This document shows, piece by piece, positions 49,108 to 57,857 of a stretch of DNA of 64,000 nt. Position numbers and translations under genes: made by a program. Location of the stretch: positions 1,240,001 to 1,304,000 of the forward strand of contig NZ_CP017580.1 of the NCBI RefSeq assembly GCF_001806325.1. The letters run 5' to 3'. Every line of letters starts with the position of its first letter. The stretch's first letter is position 1. Source of the DNA: Curtobacterium sp. BH-2-1-1 (lineage in GTDB: Bacteria > Actinomycetota > Actinomycetes > Actinomycetales > Microbacteriaceae). The notes below the pieces were generated by a model that saw only the letters and a program-made list of their open reading frames with translations, was not told the DNA's origin and made no database searches.

Positions 49108-50738
49108 CAGTCAGTGGCGCCGGGCCGCCGGAGCGGTGCCGGGAGCGGTTCGGTGCTGGTGTCCCCGTGGATGCGCTTGAGGAGCACCTCGGCGCTGATC
49201 AGGCACATCGGCAGCCCGATGCCCGGGATCGTCGAGGCACCGGCGTAGTAGAGCCCGTCGACCTTCGCCGAGGCGTTCTTCTCGCGGAAGAACGCGCTCT
49301 GCTTCAGGGTGTGCGCCGGCCCGAGCATCGAGCCGCTCCAGGCGTTGTAGTCGTCGGCGAAGTCCCGGGGACCGATCGTCCGGCGGACCCGGATCCGGTC
49401 GCGGAGGTCCGGCACCCCGGCGCGCTCGGCGACGACGTCGATGGCGCGGTCGGCGATCCGCTCGACCTCGTAGTCGCCGGCACCGTCGATGCCGCCCTTG
49501 CCGATCGACAGGTCGGCGGGCAGCGGCACGAGGATGAAGAGGTTGCTCGATCCCCGCGGGGCGACCGAGGCGTCGGTCTCCGAGGGAGCGCAGACGTAGA
49601 TCGACGCCGGGTCGGGGACGTGCCGGTCGGCGCCGAAGATCGCGCCGAAGTTCGCCTTCCAGTCCTCGGTGAACACCAGCGTGTGGTGCAGCAGCCCCGG
49701 CACGGGCCCGTCGACGCCGAGGTAGACGAGCACCGCGCTCGGCCCCGGGTCACGCTTCGCCCAGTGCGCGGCGGGGTACGTGCGGTGCTCCGCGTCGAGC
49801 AGCTGCAGCTCGGTGTGCCGGAGGTCGGCGGCGCTCACCACGAGGTCGGCGGGCGCCGTGTGCTGCGCACCGGCGCGGTCGCGGTGGACGACACCGGTGA
49901 CGTGGCCGTCCTCGACGACGATGCGCTCGACCTTGGCGCCGGCGATGATCTTCGCGCCCTCACGGCGGGCGACGCGTTCGACGGCGGAGATGACCTCGGT
50001 GATGCCGCCCTTCGGGTAGAGCACCCCGTCGGCGAGGTCGAGGTGGCTCATGAGGTGGTACATGCTCGGCGCCGCGTACGGGCTCGTACCGAGGAACACC
50101 GCCGGGTAGCCGAGGACCTGCCACAGGCGGCGGTCCTTGACCGCGGACTCGGCGAAGGTCGAGAGCGGCTCGATGAGGAGGCGCGCGAGCTTCGGCAGCC
50201 GTCGGAGGACGTCGGGGGCCGCGAGCTTCGTGAGGTCCTGGAAGGTCGTGTAGAGGAACCGGCGGATCGCCATCGCGTAGGTGTCCTCGGACGAGGCCAG
50301 GTACTTCCGCATCCGTCTGCCGGCGCCCGGCTCGACGGACTCGAACAGGGCGATGTTCGCCTCCCTGTCGGCACGGAGGTCGATCGGGTCGTCGTAGCCC
50401 TCGCTGTACACGCGGTACCCGGGGTCGAGCTTCTCGAGGTCGAGCTCGGCGTCGGCCGAGGTGCCGAGCAGCTGGAAGAAGTGGTCGAACACCTCGGGCA
50501 TGAGGTACCAGGACGGACCGGTGTCGAACCGGAAGCCGTCCTGCTCCCACGACCCGGCGCGGCCGCCGAGCTGCCCGCGCTGCTCGAGCACGGTCACCGA
50601 GAAGCCGTCCCGCGCGAGCAGGGCGGCGGACGCGAGTCCGCTGATGCCGCCGCCGATGACGACGGCACGTCGGGCGGGCACCTTGCGCTTGGTCGTGGTG
50701 CCGGCATCCTTCGGACTGGAGGCGCGGGGCGGGGTCAC
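49107..50738 (-). CDS. crtI: Phytoene desaturase
   Basis: A 543-residue FAD-dependent desaturase converting phytoene to lycopene. The dinucleotide motif VVIGGGISGLASAALLARDG starts near residue 24; GFRFDTGPSWYLMPEVF and the C-terminal YYAGASTIPGIGLPMCLIS are standard CrtI blocks. The GTG at 50738 overlaps the crtB stop (GTGA). The Shine-Dalgarno GGGAGG (50745-50750, complement) and the first nine codons (VTPPRASSP) lie in a copy of the dispersed palindromic element, which therefore forms the translation start. Confidence 0.95.
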   Translation of the reverse strand: MTPPRASSPKDAGTTTKRKVPARRAVVIGGGISGLASAALLARDGFSVTVLEQRGQLGGRAGSWEQDGFRFDTGPSWYLMPEVFDHFFQLLGTSADAELDLEKLDPGYRVYSEGYDDPIDLRADREANIALFESVEPGAGRRMRKYLASSEDTYAMAIRRFLYTTFQDLTKLAAPDVLRRLPKLARLLIEPLSTFAESAVKDRRLWQVLGYPAVFLGTSPYAAPSMYHLMSHLDLADGVLYPKGGITEVISAVERVARREGAKIIAGAKVERIVVEDGHVTGVVHRDRAGAQHTAPADLVVSAADLRHTELQLLDAEHRTYPAAHWAKRDPGPSAVLVYLGVDGPVPGLLHHTLVFTEDWKANFGAIFGADRHVPDPASIYVCAPSETDASVAPRGSSNLFILVPLPADLSIGKGGIDGAGDYEVERIADRAIDVVAERAGVPDLRDRIRVRRTIGPRDFADDYNAWSGSMLGPAHTLKQSAFFREKNASAKVDGLYYAGASTIPGIGLPMCLISAEVLLKRIHGDTSTEPLPAPLRRPGATD

Positions 50739-50754
50739 GCCGTGCCTCCCGTCC
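50713..50754. repeat. Dispersed palindromic element at the crtB-crtI junction
   Basis: Arms GGACTGGAGGCGCGG and CCGTGCCTCCCGTCC. It spans the last codons of crtB, the overlapping GTGA and the first codons of crtI. Confidence 0.85.
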
Positions 50755-51667
50755 GGTGGTGGGTCGCGCGCGACCGCAGCGGCGCACGTCCGGCGAGCAC
50801 CTGCGCGGCCAGGCGGGCCTTCACCGGGTTCGGGACGCGCACCCGGGTGGTGACCAGGCGGTCGGCGGGCGTGGCGGCGATGCGGTCGTTGAGCTCCTGG
50901 AAGAGCGCGTGCGCGAGGCCGACGGCGTTCCGCGCGTCGGCCGGCAGCAGCCGGACGGTGCGGGCGGCCCGGTCGAGGTCGGACCGGACGTCGGCGACCA
51001 GCCGGTCCTTCGTCGCCTCGTCGAAGCTGCGGATGTCGACCCCCGGGAAGTAGGAGCGGCCGAGCACCTCGAAGTCGGCGTGCAGGTCGCGCAGGAAGTT
51101 CACCTTCTGGAACGCGGCACCGAGCGCTCGGGCGCCGTCGACGAGCACGGTGCCGTCGAACGTCGGCCGGCCGGCGCGGTGGACGAACGCACGCAGGCAC
51201 ATCAGGCCCACCACCTCGGCCGAGCCGTACACGTAGCGGTCGAAGGACTCCTGGTCGTGCTCGGTCCGCTCGAGGTCCATCCGCATCGAGGCGAAGAACG
51301 GCCGCGTGAGCTCCGGGCCGAACCCGGTGACCCGAGCGGTGCGGGCGAAGGCGTGCACCACCGGGTTGACGGAGAAGCCGAGCGCGATCGCCCGCTCGGT
51401 GTCGGCCTCGAGCTCGTCGAGGACCGTCCGGGCGAGGTCGTGGTCGAGTCCGGCCTCGGTCGCGGGCCCGTCGACGACCTCGTCGGCGACCCGGACGAGG
51501 GCGTACACGTTGCGGATGTGCTCACGCGTGTCCTTCGTGAGCAGCCGACTGGCGAGCCCGAAGGACGTCGAGTACCGGTCGATGACGACGCCCGACGCGG
51601 CCTCGGCCGTGGCGTCGTAGAGCGGGAGCCGGGTCGTGGGACGCGGCTCCGTTCGGCTGTGGCTCAC
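50735..51667 (-). CDS. crtB: Phytoene synthase
   Basis: A 310-residue squalene/phytoene synthase condensing two geranylgeranyl diphosphates. The two Asp-rich sites are visible: YALVRVADEVVDGPA and VNFLRDLHADFEVLGRSYFPG. The GTG at 51667 overlaps the crtE stop (GTGA), which fixes the start; longer in-frame starts lie inside crtE. The last codons fall in the palindromic element at 50713-50754. Confidence 0.95.
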   Translation of the reverse strand: MSHSRTEPRPTTRLPLYDATAEAASGVVIDRYSTSFGLASRLLTKDTREHIRNVYALVRVADEVVDGPATEAGLDHDLARTVLDELEADTERAIALGFSVNPVVHAFARTARVTGFGPELTRPFFASMRMDLERTEHDQESFDRYVYGSAEVVGLMCLRAFVHRAGRPTFDGTVLVDGARALGAAFQKVNFLRDLHADFEVLGRSYFPGVDIRSFDEATKDRLVADVRSDLDRAARTVRLLPADARNAVGLAHALFQELNDRIAATPADRLVTTRVRVPNPVKARLAAQVLAGRAPLRSRATHHRTGGTA

Positions 51668-52722
51668 CGGGCGCGCTCCACGAGTTCGGTCACGAGGGCC
51701 TCCAGGCGGTCGGCGAGGTCGTACGGCAGTCCGGCGAGCTCGGCACGGGCGAGTGCGGTGTGCTCGGCGATCCGCGATTCGGCGGCGGCCCGGGCGCCGC
51801 AGGTGACAAGGGTCGCACGGAGTTCGGCCGCGCGCTCCTCGCTGAGGTCCGGGTCGCCGAGGTACGGCGCGATGTCCGGCCAGCACTCGGTCGTCGCGGC
51901 GTGGGCGATCAGCATGGTGCGCTTGCCCTCGCGTAGGTCGCCGAGGACGGTCTTGCCGGTCGTGCCCTCGTCGCCGAAGACCCCCAGCAGGTCGTCCACG
52001 ATCTGGTAGGCGATCCCGATCTCGCGGCCGAAGGCGCCGAGCGCCTCGACGATCGGTTCGGCGGCGCCGGCCAGCACCGCACCGGACTGCAGCGGGGCCT
52101 CGAACGAGTACACGCTCGTCTTCGCACGCTCCATCTGCAGGACCTCGTCCACCGTCGGCATCACCCCGAGGGCGAGGTCGACGTCGGTCATCTCGCCCGC
52201 GGCGCTGGCGAACACGGCCTCGTCGAGGAGTTCGAGCAGGCGGGCACGGCGGTCACCCGTGACACCGGCCGACTCGATGAACCGGGGTGCGCCCGCGAGC
52301 GCCAGGTCGCCGGCGATGACCGCGGCGCTCATGCCGCGGTGCTCGGCGGTGGGCAGCGGCAGGCCGCCCGTCGTGCCCGTGTCGCGGAAGGACCCGGCGA
52401 CGTTCGGCTGGCCGCGGCGCGACCAGTCGCGGTCGATGACGTCGTCGTGCACGACGAGCGCGGTGTGCAGCAGCTCGTACGCGGCACCGACGTGCGCGGC
52501 CGCGTGCAGGTCGTCGCCGCCGAGGCCGGTGTAGGCGGTGAGGACCATGCGCGGGCGGAAGCGCTTGCCGCCCATGCTCGCCTTGCGGAGCACCCGCCAG
52601 AGTTCCCCGGACGGTCGTCCGTACCGCTCGGCGCGCGCCGACGACACGGCGAAGAAGCGCTCGAGGCATTCGTCGACGAGCGCGAGGTCGATGTGCGCCA
52701 CGGTGGCCGCTTCCTCGCTCAT
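51664..52722 (-). CDS. crtE: Geranylgeranyl diphosphate synthase
   Basis: A 352-residue trans-prenyltransferase making GGPP, the precursor of the carotenoids. First Asp-rich motif VVHDDVIDRDWSRRG (DDxxD) and second IVDDLLGVFGDEGTTGK. It is the first gene of the crtE-B-I-Ye-Yf-Eb operon. The ATG has TAGGTT 6 nt upstream and no ribosome-binding site, so the operon mRNA is probably leaderless. It is divergent from idi, 15 nt away. Confidence 0.95.
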   Translation of the reverse strand: MSEEAATVAHIDLALVDECLERFFAVSSARAERYGRPSGELWRVLRKASMGGKRFRPRMVLTAYTGLGGDDLHAAAHVGAAYELLHTALVVHDDVIDRDWSRRGQPNVAGSFRDTGTTGGLPLPTAEHRGMSAAVIAGDLALAGAPRFIESAGVTGDRRARLLELLDEAVFASAAGEMTDVDLALGVMPTVDEVLQMERAKTSVYSFEAPLQSGAVLAGAAEPIVEALGAFGREIGIAYQIVDDLLGVFGDEGTTGKTVLGDLREGKRTMLIAHAATTECWPDIAPYLGDPDLSEERAAELRATLVTCGARAAAESRIAEHTALARAELAGLPYDLADRLEALVTELVERAR

Positions 52723-52727
52723 TGGCC

Positions 52728-52734
52728 TAACCTA
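52728..52734. promoter_or_regulatory. Overlapping -10 boxes of the divergent crtE and idi genes
   Basis: The 7-bp TAACCTA contains TAACCT (52728-52733) reading toward idi and, on the complement, TAGGTT (52734-52729) reading toward crtE. Both are TANNNT-type -10 boxes and each is 4-10 nt from its start codon, so both transcripts are probably leaderless and initiate in opposite directions from the same melted DNA. Confidence 0.6.
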
Positions 52735-52737
52735 TCG

Positions 52738-53286
52738 ATGCAGATGACGACTTTCCCTGAATCCGTGGTGCTCCTGGCCGATGACCGTACCCCGATCGGT
52801 ACGGCGGACAAGTTCACGGTGCACACCGACCACACGCCCCTCCACCTGGCCTTCTCGTGCCACGTGCGGAACACCGACGGCGACGTCCTGGTGACCCGTC
52901 GTGCGCTGTCGAAGAAGACGTGGCCCGGGGTGTGGACGAACACGTTCTGCGGCCACCCCGGCCCCGACGAGTCGTTCGAGGACGCGATCGCCCGACGGGC
53001 CTCGCGTGAACTCGGCATCACCGTCCGCGACGTCGAGCTCGTGCTGCCGGACTTCCGGTACCGCGCCGTCGACGCCTCCGGGATCGTCGAGAACGAGGTC
53101 TGCCCGGTCTTCCGCGCGGTCACCGACGACGTCCCGGCTCCGGCCGACGACGAGGTCGCCGAGTACGCCTGGGTCTCCGAGGCCGCGCTGCGCGAGTCGG
53201 TCGCCGGAGCACCGTTCGCGTGGAGCCCGTGGCTCGGGTGGCAGCTCACCGAGCTCGCGACGGCCGGTCTGCACATCACCCGCTGA
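52738..53286 (+). CDS. idi: Isopentenyl-diphosphate delta-isomerase, type 1
   Basis: A 182-residue Nudix-fold isomerase interconverting IPP and DMAPP. The catalytic cysteine is in VWTNTFCGHPGPDE and the Nudix-like helix in FEDAIARRASRELGI; the acidic catalytic residue lies in IVENEVCPVF. Two ATGs (52738 and 52744) are possible; the first lies 4 nt and the second 10 nt after the -10 box. It feeds C5 units to CrtE and CrtEb, which explains its position divergent from crtE. Confidence 0.95.
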   Translation: MQMTTFPESVVLLADDRTPIGTADKFTVHTDHTPLHLAFSCHVRNTDGDVLVTRRALSKKTWPGVWTNTFCGHPGPDESFEDAIARRASRELGITVRDVELVLPDFRYRAVDASGIVENEVCPVFRAVTDDVPAPADDEVAEYAWVSEAALRESVAGAPFAWSPWLGWQLTELATAGLHITR

Positions 53287-53571
53287 CCCCCGCCGCGGGC
53301 CGCCGAGGCAGTGGTGTGTGAGCGTTCGTTCACTTGGCTCCGCCGACCCGACGGAGTAGGGTCGGGCGTCGGTCACGGGTGTGGCCACGAGGCTGCGCAC
53401 CGCGGCCGACGGACCGGCAGAAGGGCAGGTGAGGCGCGATGTCGGGTGACCATCCTCGATCGGGCCGGCCGCCCCTGACGGTCGTCGCCGAGCCCGTTCG
53501 CTGAGCAAACCCCTCCCCCGGACCACTCCGGGGTCACTTCGCGCCTGCCCGCTCCCGAGAGGAGCACGCAC
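53287..53571 (+). promoter_or_regulatory. Structured leader of the corA gene, possible M-box-like riboswitch
   Basis: A 285-bp gap before corA. A promoter-like TTGGCT (53334-53339), 17 nt, TAGGGT (53357-53362) would give a leader of about 200 nt. It contains AGGTGAGGCGC (53427-53437), which resembles the AGGUGAGGCUCC block of M-box (ykoK) magnesium riboswitches, and a CCCCGGA/TCCGGGG hairpin (53516-53533) before the AGAGGAG site. The M-box assignment is tentative because I cannot fold the rest. Confidence 0.4.
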
Positions 53572-54621
53572 ATGGCACTGATCGACAACGCGATCTACGT
53601 CGAGGGACGTCGCGTCGGGTCACCGTCGACCCTGTCGCTCGCCACCGGGGGCGACCTCGCCTGGATCGGGCTCTTCCGCCCCGACGACACCGAGCTCGAG
53701 GCCGTCGCGACCGAGTTCGACCTGCACGAGAACGCGGTGGAGGACGCCCGCAAGGGACACCAGCGCGCGAAGCTCGAGCGGTACGGCGACACACTCTTCC
53801 TGGTGCTCCGGCCGGCGTGGTTCGACACCACTGCGGAGACCGTCGAGTTCGGTGAGGTGCACCTGTTCGTCGGCGACCGGTTCGTGGTGAGCGTCCGGCA
53901 CGCCGAGCGTCCCGACCTGGCGGCGCTCCGAGCCCGGGTCGAGGCCGACCCGGAGTTCCTCGCCCGGGGCTCCGAGGCCGTCACCGCCGCCGTCCTCGAC
54001 GAGGTCGTCGACGGCTACGCCCCCGTGGTCGAGATCCTGCAGGACCACGTCGACGCCATCGAGGACCAGCTGTTCGCCGGGCAGGTCGACCCCGGCGTCT
54101 CGAAGCGGATCTACCAGCTCCTCAGCGAAGTGCTGGCCTTCCAGCGCGCCACGAAGCCGGTGCCCGCGATGGTGAAGGGGCTGCTCCGCGGCGCCGACAA
54201 GTACGGCGTCGACGACGAGGTCCAGCACCGCCTGCGGAACGTGCTCGACCACGCGCTGCGGGTCACCGAGCGGGTGGACTCGTTCCGGGCCCTGCTCGAG
54301 AACGCCCTGACGCTGCACGCGACCCTGGTGTCGCAGGAGCAGAACGAGGCGATGCGCCGCATGACGAGCGCCAGCCTCGCGCAGGGCGAGGAGAGCCGCC
54401 AGCTCGCACGCGCCGCGCACCGGCAGGGCGAGGAGGTCAAGAAGATCTCCTCGTGGGCGGCGATCCTCTTCGCTCCGGGGCTCATCGCGGGGGTCTACGG
54501 GATGAACTTCGACCACATGCCCGAGCTCCACTGGCGGTACGGCTACCCGGTCGCGATCCTCGGGATGCTCGCCCTGATGGGCGTGCTCTGGGCGATCTTC
54601 CGGAAGCGCAACTGGCTGTAG
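53572..54621 (+). CDS. corA: CorA family magnesium/cobalt transporter
   Basis: A 349-residue pentameric divalent-cation channel. A large cytoplasmic domain is followed by two C-terminal helices; the selectivity signature YGMNF lies at the end of the first (IAGVYGMNFDHMPELHW). The tail ends FRKRNWL. AGAGGAG is 8-10 nt before the ATG. The long structured leader suggests control by magnesium. Confidence 0.95.
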   Translation: MALIDNAIYVEGRRVGSPSTLSLATGGDLAWIGLFRPDDTELEAVATEFDLHENAVEDARKGHQRAKLERYGDTLFLVLRPAWFDTTAETVEFGEVHLFVGDRFVVSVRHAERPDLAALRARVEADPEFLARGSEAVTAAVLDEVVDGYAPVVEILQDHVDAIEDQLFAGQVDPGVSKRIYQLLSEVLAFQRATKPVPAMVKGLLRGADKYGVDDEVQHRLRNVLDHALRVTERVDSFRALLENALTLHATLVSQEQNEAMRRMTSASLAQGEESRQLARAAHRQGEEVKKISSWAAILFAPGLIAGVYGMNFDHMPELHWRYGYPVAILGMLALMGVLWAIFRKRNWL

Positions 54622-54699
54622 GCACGTCCTGCACCCGGCCAGGGAGCGACAACTCAGGTGGCGTGGATGCCGGAGGCGTGCATAATGATCTGGCTCGGA

Positions 54700-54715
54700 A
54701 TGTGAACGTGCACAT
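54700..54715 (+). promoter_or_regulatory. LacI-type operator upstream of the lacI regulator gene
   Basis: ATGTGAACGTGCACAT is a near-palindrome with central CG. A close copy (14 of 16 identical) lies upstream of the sugar ABC operon at 56125-56140. A CATAAT -10-like box (54681-54686) lies just upstream, so the site would overlap the transcription start and permit autoregulation. Confidence 0.75.
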
Positions 54716-54751
54716 GGGCGTGCCACGGCCCCGGGCAGGAAACGAGTAGCA

Positions 54752-55774
54752 ATGGCGTCGACGCGGGCACAGCAACCGCGGTCGCCCAGCATCCGCGACG
54801 TCGCGCGGGTTGCCGGTGTGTCCCACCAGACGGTGTCTCGGGTGCTCAACAACTCGGACGCGATCCGGGCCGAGACCCGCGACCGTGTCCTCGCGGCGAT
54901 GGAGCAGCTGCAGTACCGGCCGAACCGTGCCGCACGGGCACTGGTCACCAGCCGGACGCGGACGATCGGTGTGCTCACCGCGCAGCGCTCGCACTACGGG
55001 CCGGCGGTGACGATGCAGGCGATCGAGGACGCCGCGGTCAGCCGCGGGTACTCCGTGACGACGGCGAACATCGCCGAGCCGACCGACACCGCCGTCCGCG
55101 ACGGCCTCGGGCACCTGCTCGACCAGGACGTCGAGGGGATCGTGGTCATCGCGCCGCAGCAGCGGGTGTTCGACCTCATCGAGGAGCTCGGGATCCGGAC
55201 GCCGTACGTCACGATGCGCTCGAGCGTCGGCGAGGACCCGACCGCGCTCTGGGTCGACCAGATGGAGGGCGCCCGGCTCGCGACGGCGCACCTGCTCGAC
55301 CTCGGGCACGAGTACGTCCGGCACATCGCCGGACCGCAGGACTGGATCGAGGCGGACGCCCGGATGCAGGGCTTCCTGCGCGAGATGTCCGACCGCGACA
55401 TGCCCGTCGTCCCGCCGATCCTGGGCGACTGGTCCGCCGACTTCGGGTACCACGCCGGCCGGGAGCTCCTGCGCTGGCGGGACTGCACCGCGATCTTCTG
55501 CTCGAACGACGCGATGGCGCTCGGGGTGGTGCACGCCGCGCGCTCGTACGGCCTCGACGTCCCCGGGGACCTGTCGGTGGTCGGTTACGACGACATCCCC
55601 GAGGCGAAGCACTTCTGGCCGCCGCTCACGACCGTGCAGGTGGACTTCGCCGAACTCGGCCGGCGGTGCGTGGACCTGCTCCTGCCCGGCGACGACGACG
55701 CCGTCCTCCGGCCGATCGACATCGTGCCCCAGCTCGTGGTGCGCGGCTCCACGGGCGCCCCGCGCAAGCGCTGA
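54752..55774 (+). CDS. LacI family transcriptional regulator (mmsAB-chvE operon)
   Basis: A 340-residue repressor. HTH SIRDVARVAGVSHQTVSRVLNN, hinge YRPNRAARALVTSRT, effector domain with SVVGYDDIPEAKHFWPPLTTV. GCAGGAAACGAG lies upstream of the ATG. The operator pair (54700-54715 and 56125-56140) predicts repression of itself and of the downstream sugar transporter, relieved by the imported monosaccharide. Confidence 0.93.
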   Translation: MASTRAQQPRSPSIRDVARVAGVSHQTVSRVLNNSDAIRAETRDRVLAAMEQLQYRPNRAARALVTSRTRTIGVLTAQRSHYGPAVTMQAIEDAAVSRGYSVTTANIAEPTDTAVRDGLGHLLDQDVEGIVVIAPQQRVFDLIEELGIRTPYVTMRSSVGEDPTALWVDQMEGARLATAHLLDLGHEYVRHIAGPQDWIEADARMQGFLREMSDRDMPVVPPILGDWSADFGYHAGRELLRWRDCTAIFCSNDAMALGVVHAARSYGLDVPGDLSVVGYDDIPEAKHFWPPLTTVQVDFAELGRRCVDLLLPGDDDAVLRPIDIVPQLVVRGSTGAPRKR

Positions 55775-55803
55775 GGGCGGCGCGGGCGCGCGTCGCGCCG
55801 GCC

Positions 55804-55860
55804 TTCGTGAGCAGAAATGGTCGGGTCGGGGAACGCGACCCGACCATTTCTGCTCACGAA
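55804..55860. repeat. Perfect long hairpin after lacI
   Basis: Perfect 25-bp arms (left begins TTCGTGAGCAGAAATGGTCG) and a 7-nt loop (GGGAACG). It begins 30 nt after the lacI stop and may terminate it, but the arm length far exceeds a normal terminator and there is no T-run. Confidence 0.9.
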
Positions 55861-55936
55861 GCGGGGCGGGCGCGCCCGTGCGGGGCGGGCACGGCCCCGC
55901 GGGGCGGGCGCGGCCCTGCGGGGTGGGCGGGCGCGT
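55861..55936. repeat. Tandem array of a 19-bp GC-rich unit
   Basis: Four consecutive 19-bp units, first GCGGGGCGGGCGCGCCCGT, second GCGGGGCGGGCACGGCCCC, third GCGGGGCGGGCGCGGCCCT, fourth more diverged. Each has GGGG and GGG runs, so the plus strand could form G-quadruplexes. The array starts at the base after the long hairpin and ends 4 bp before a palindromic element. Confidence 0.85.
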
Positions 55937-55940
55937 GCGC

Positions 55941-55985
55941 GGACGGGAGGCGCGGGGCGGCGCCGACCCGCGCCTCCAGGCCGTC
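55941..55985. repeat. Dispersed palindromic element after the 19-bp array
   Basis: Left arm GGACGGGAGGCGCGGG, right arm CCCGCGCCTCCAGGCC, with a CGGCGCCGA-like centre. It is followed by about 90 bp without features up to the sugar-operon promoter. Confidence 0.8.
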
Positions 55986-56077
55986 ATCGACCCACCCGGG
56001 TACCCCAACGCGGGGGACGTGCGGTGCCCGGTTCCGCCAGATCACGCGGCCCGTTACACAAACGCGACCAAACCGAA

Positions 56078-56108
56078 TTGACAGGCGCGCCGATCGCGTG
56101 CGTAGTAT
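56078..56108 (+). promoter_or_regulatory. Putative promoter of the sugar ABC operon
   Basis: TTGACA (56078-56083) and TAGTAT (56103-56108) with a long 19-nt spacer. The LacI-type operator at 56125-56140 lies just downstream of the expected start, a placement suited to blocking transcription. Confidence 0.55.
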
Positions 56109-56124
56109 TACCTCCGTTCCGCCG

Positions 56125-56140
56125 ATGTGAACGGTCACAT
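56125..56140 (+). promoter_or_regulatory. LacI-type operator of the sugar ABC operon
   Basis: ATGTGAACGGTCACAT, a 16-bp near-palindrome with ATGTGA/TCACAT arms, 14 of 16 bases identical to the site at 54700-54715. Confidence 0.8.
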
Positions 56141-56264
56141 GACCGTCACGACGCGGGACTCCGGACGCGACAACGAAGTCCACACAGGCCTCCTGTGCCC
56201 TTCGTCGCCGCTCGCAGAACCACCCGAAGGACTGCCGCATCGCAGCGGCAGAAGGAGATGCACC

Positions 56265-57853
<1,589 letters not shown>

Positions 57854-57857
<4 letters not shown>

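Noticed and set aside
55861..55936. The 19-bp tandem units considered as a CRISPR array
   Set aside because: Units abut without spacers and there are no cas genes; it is a simple tandem repeat.
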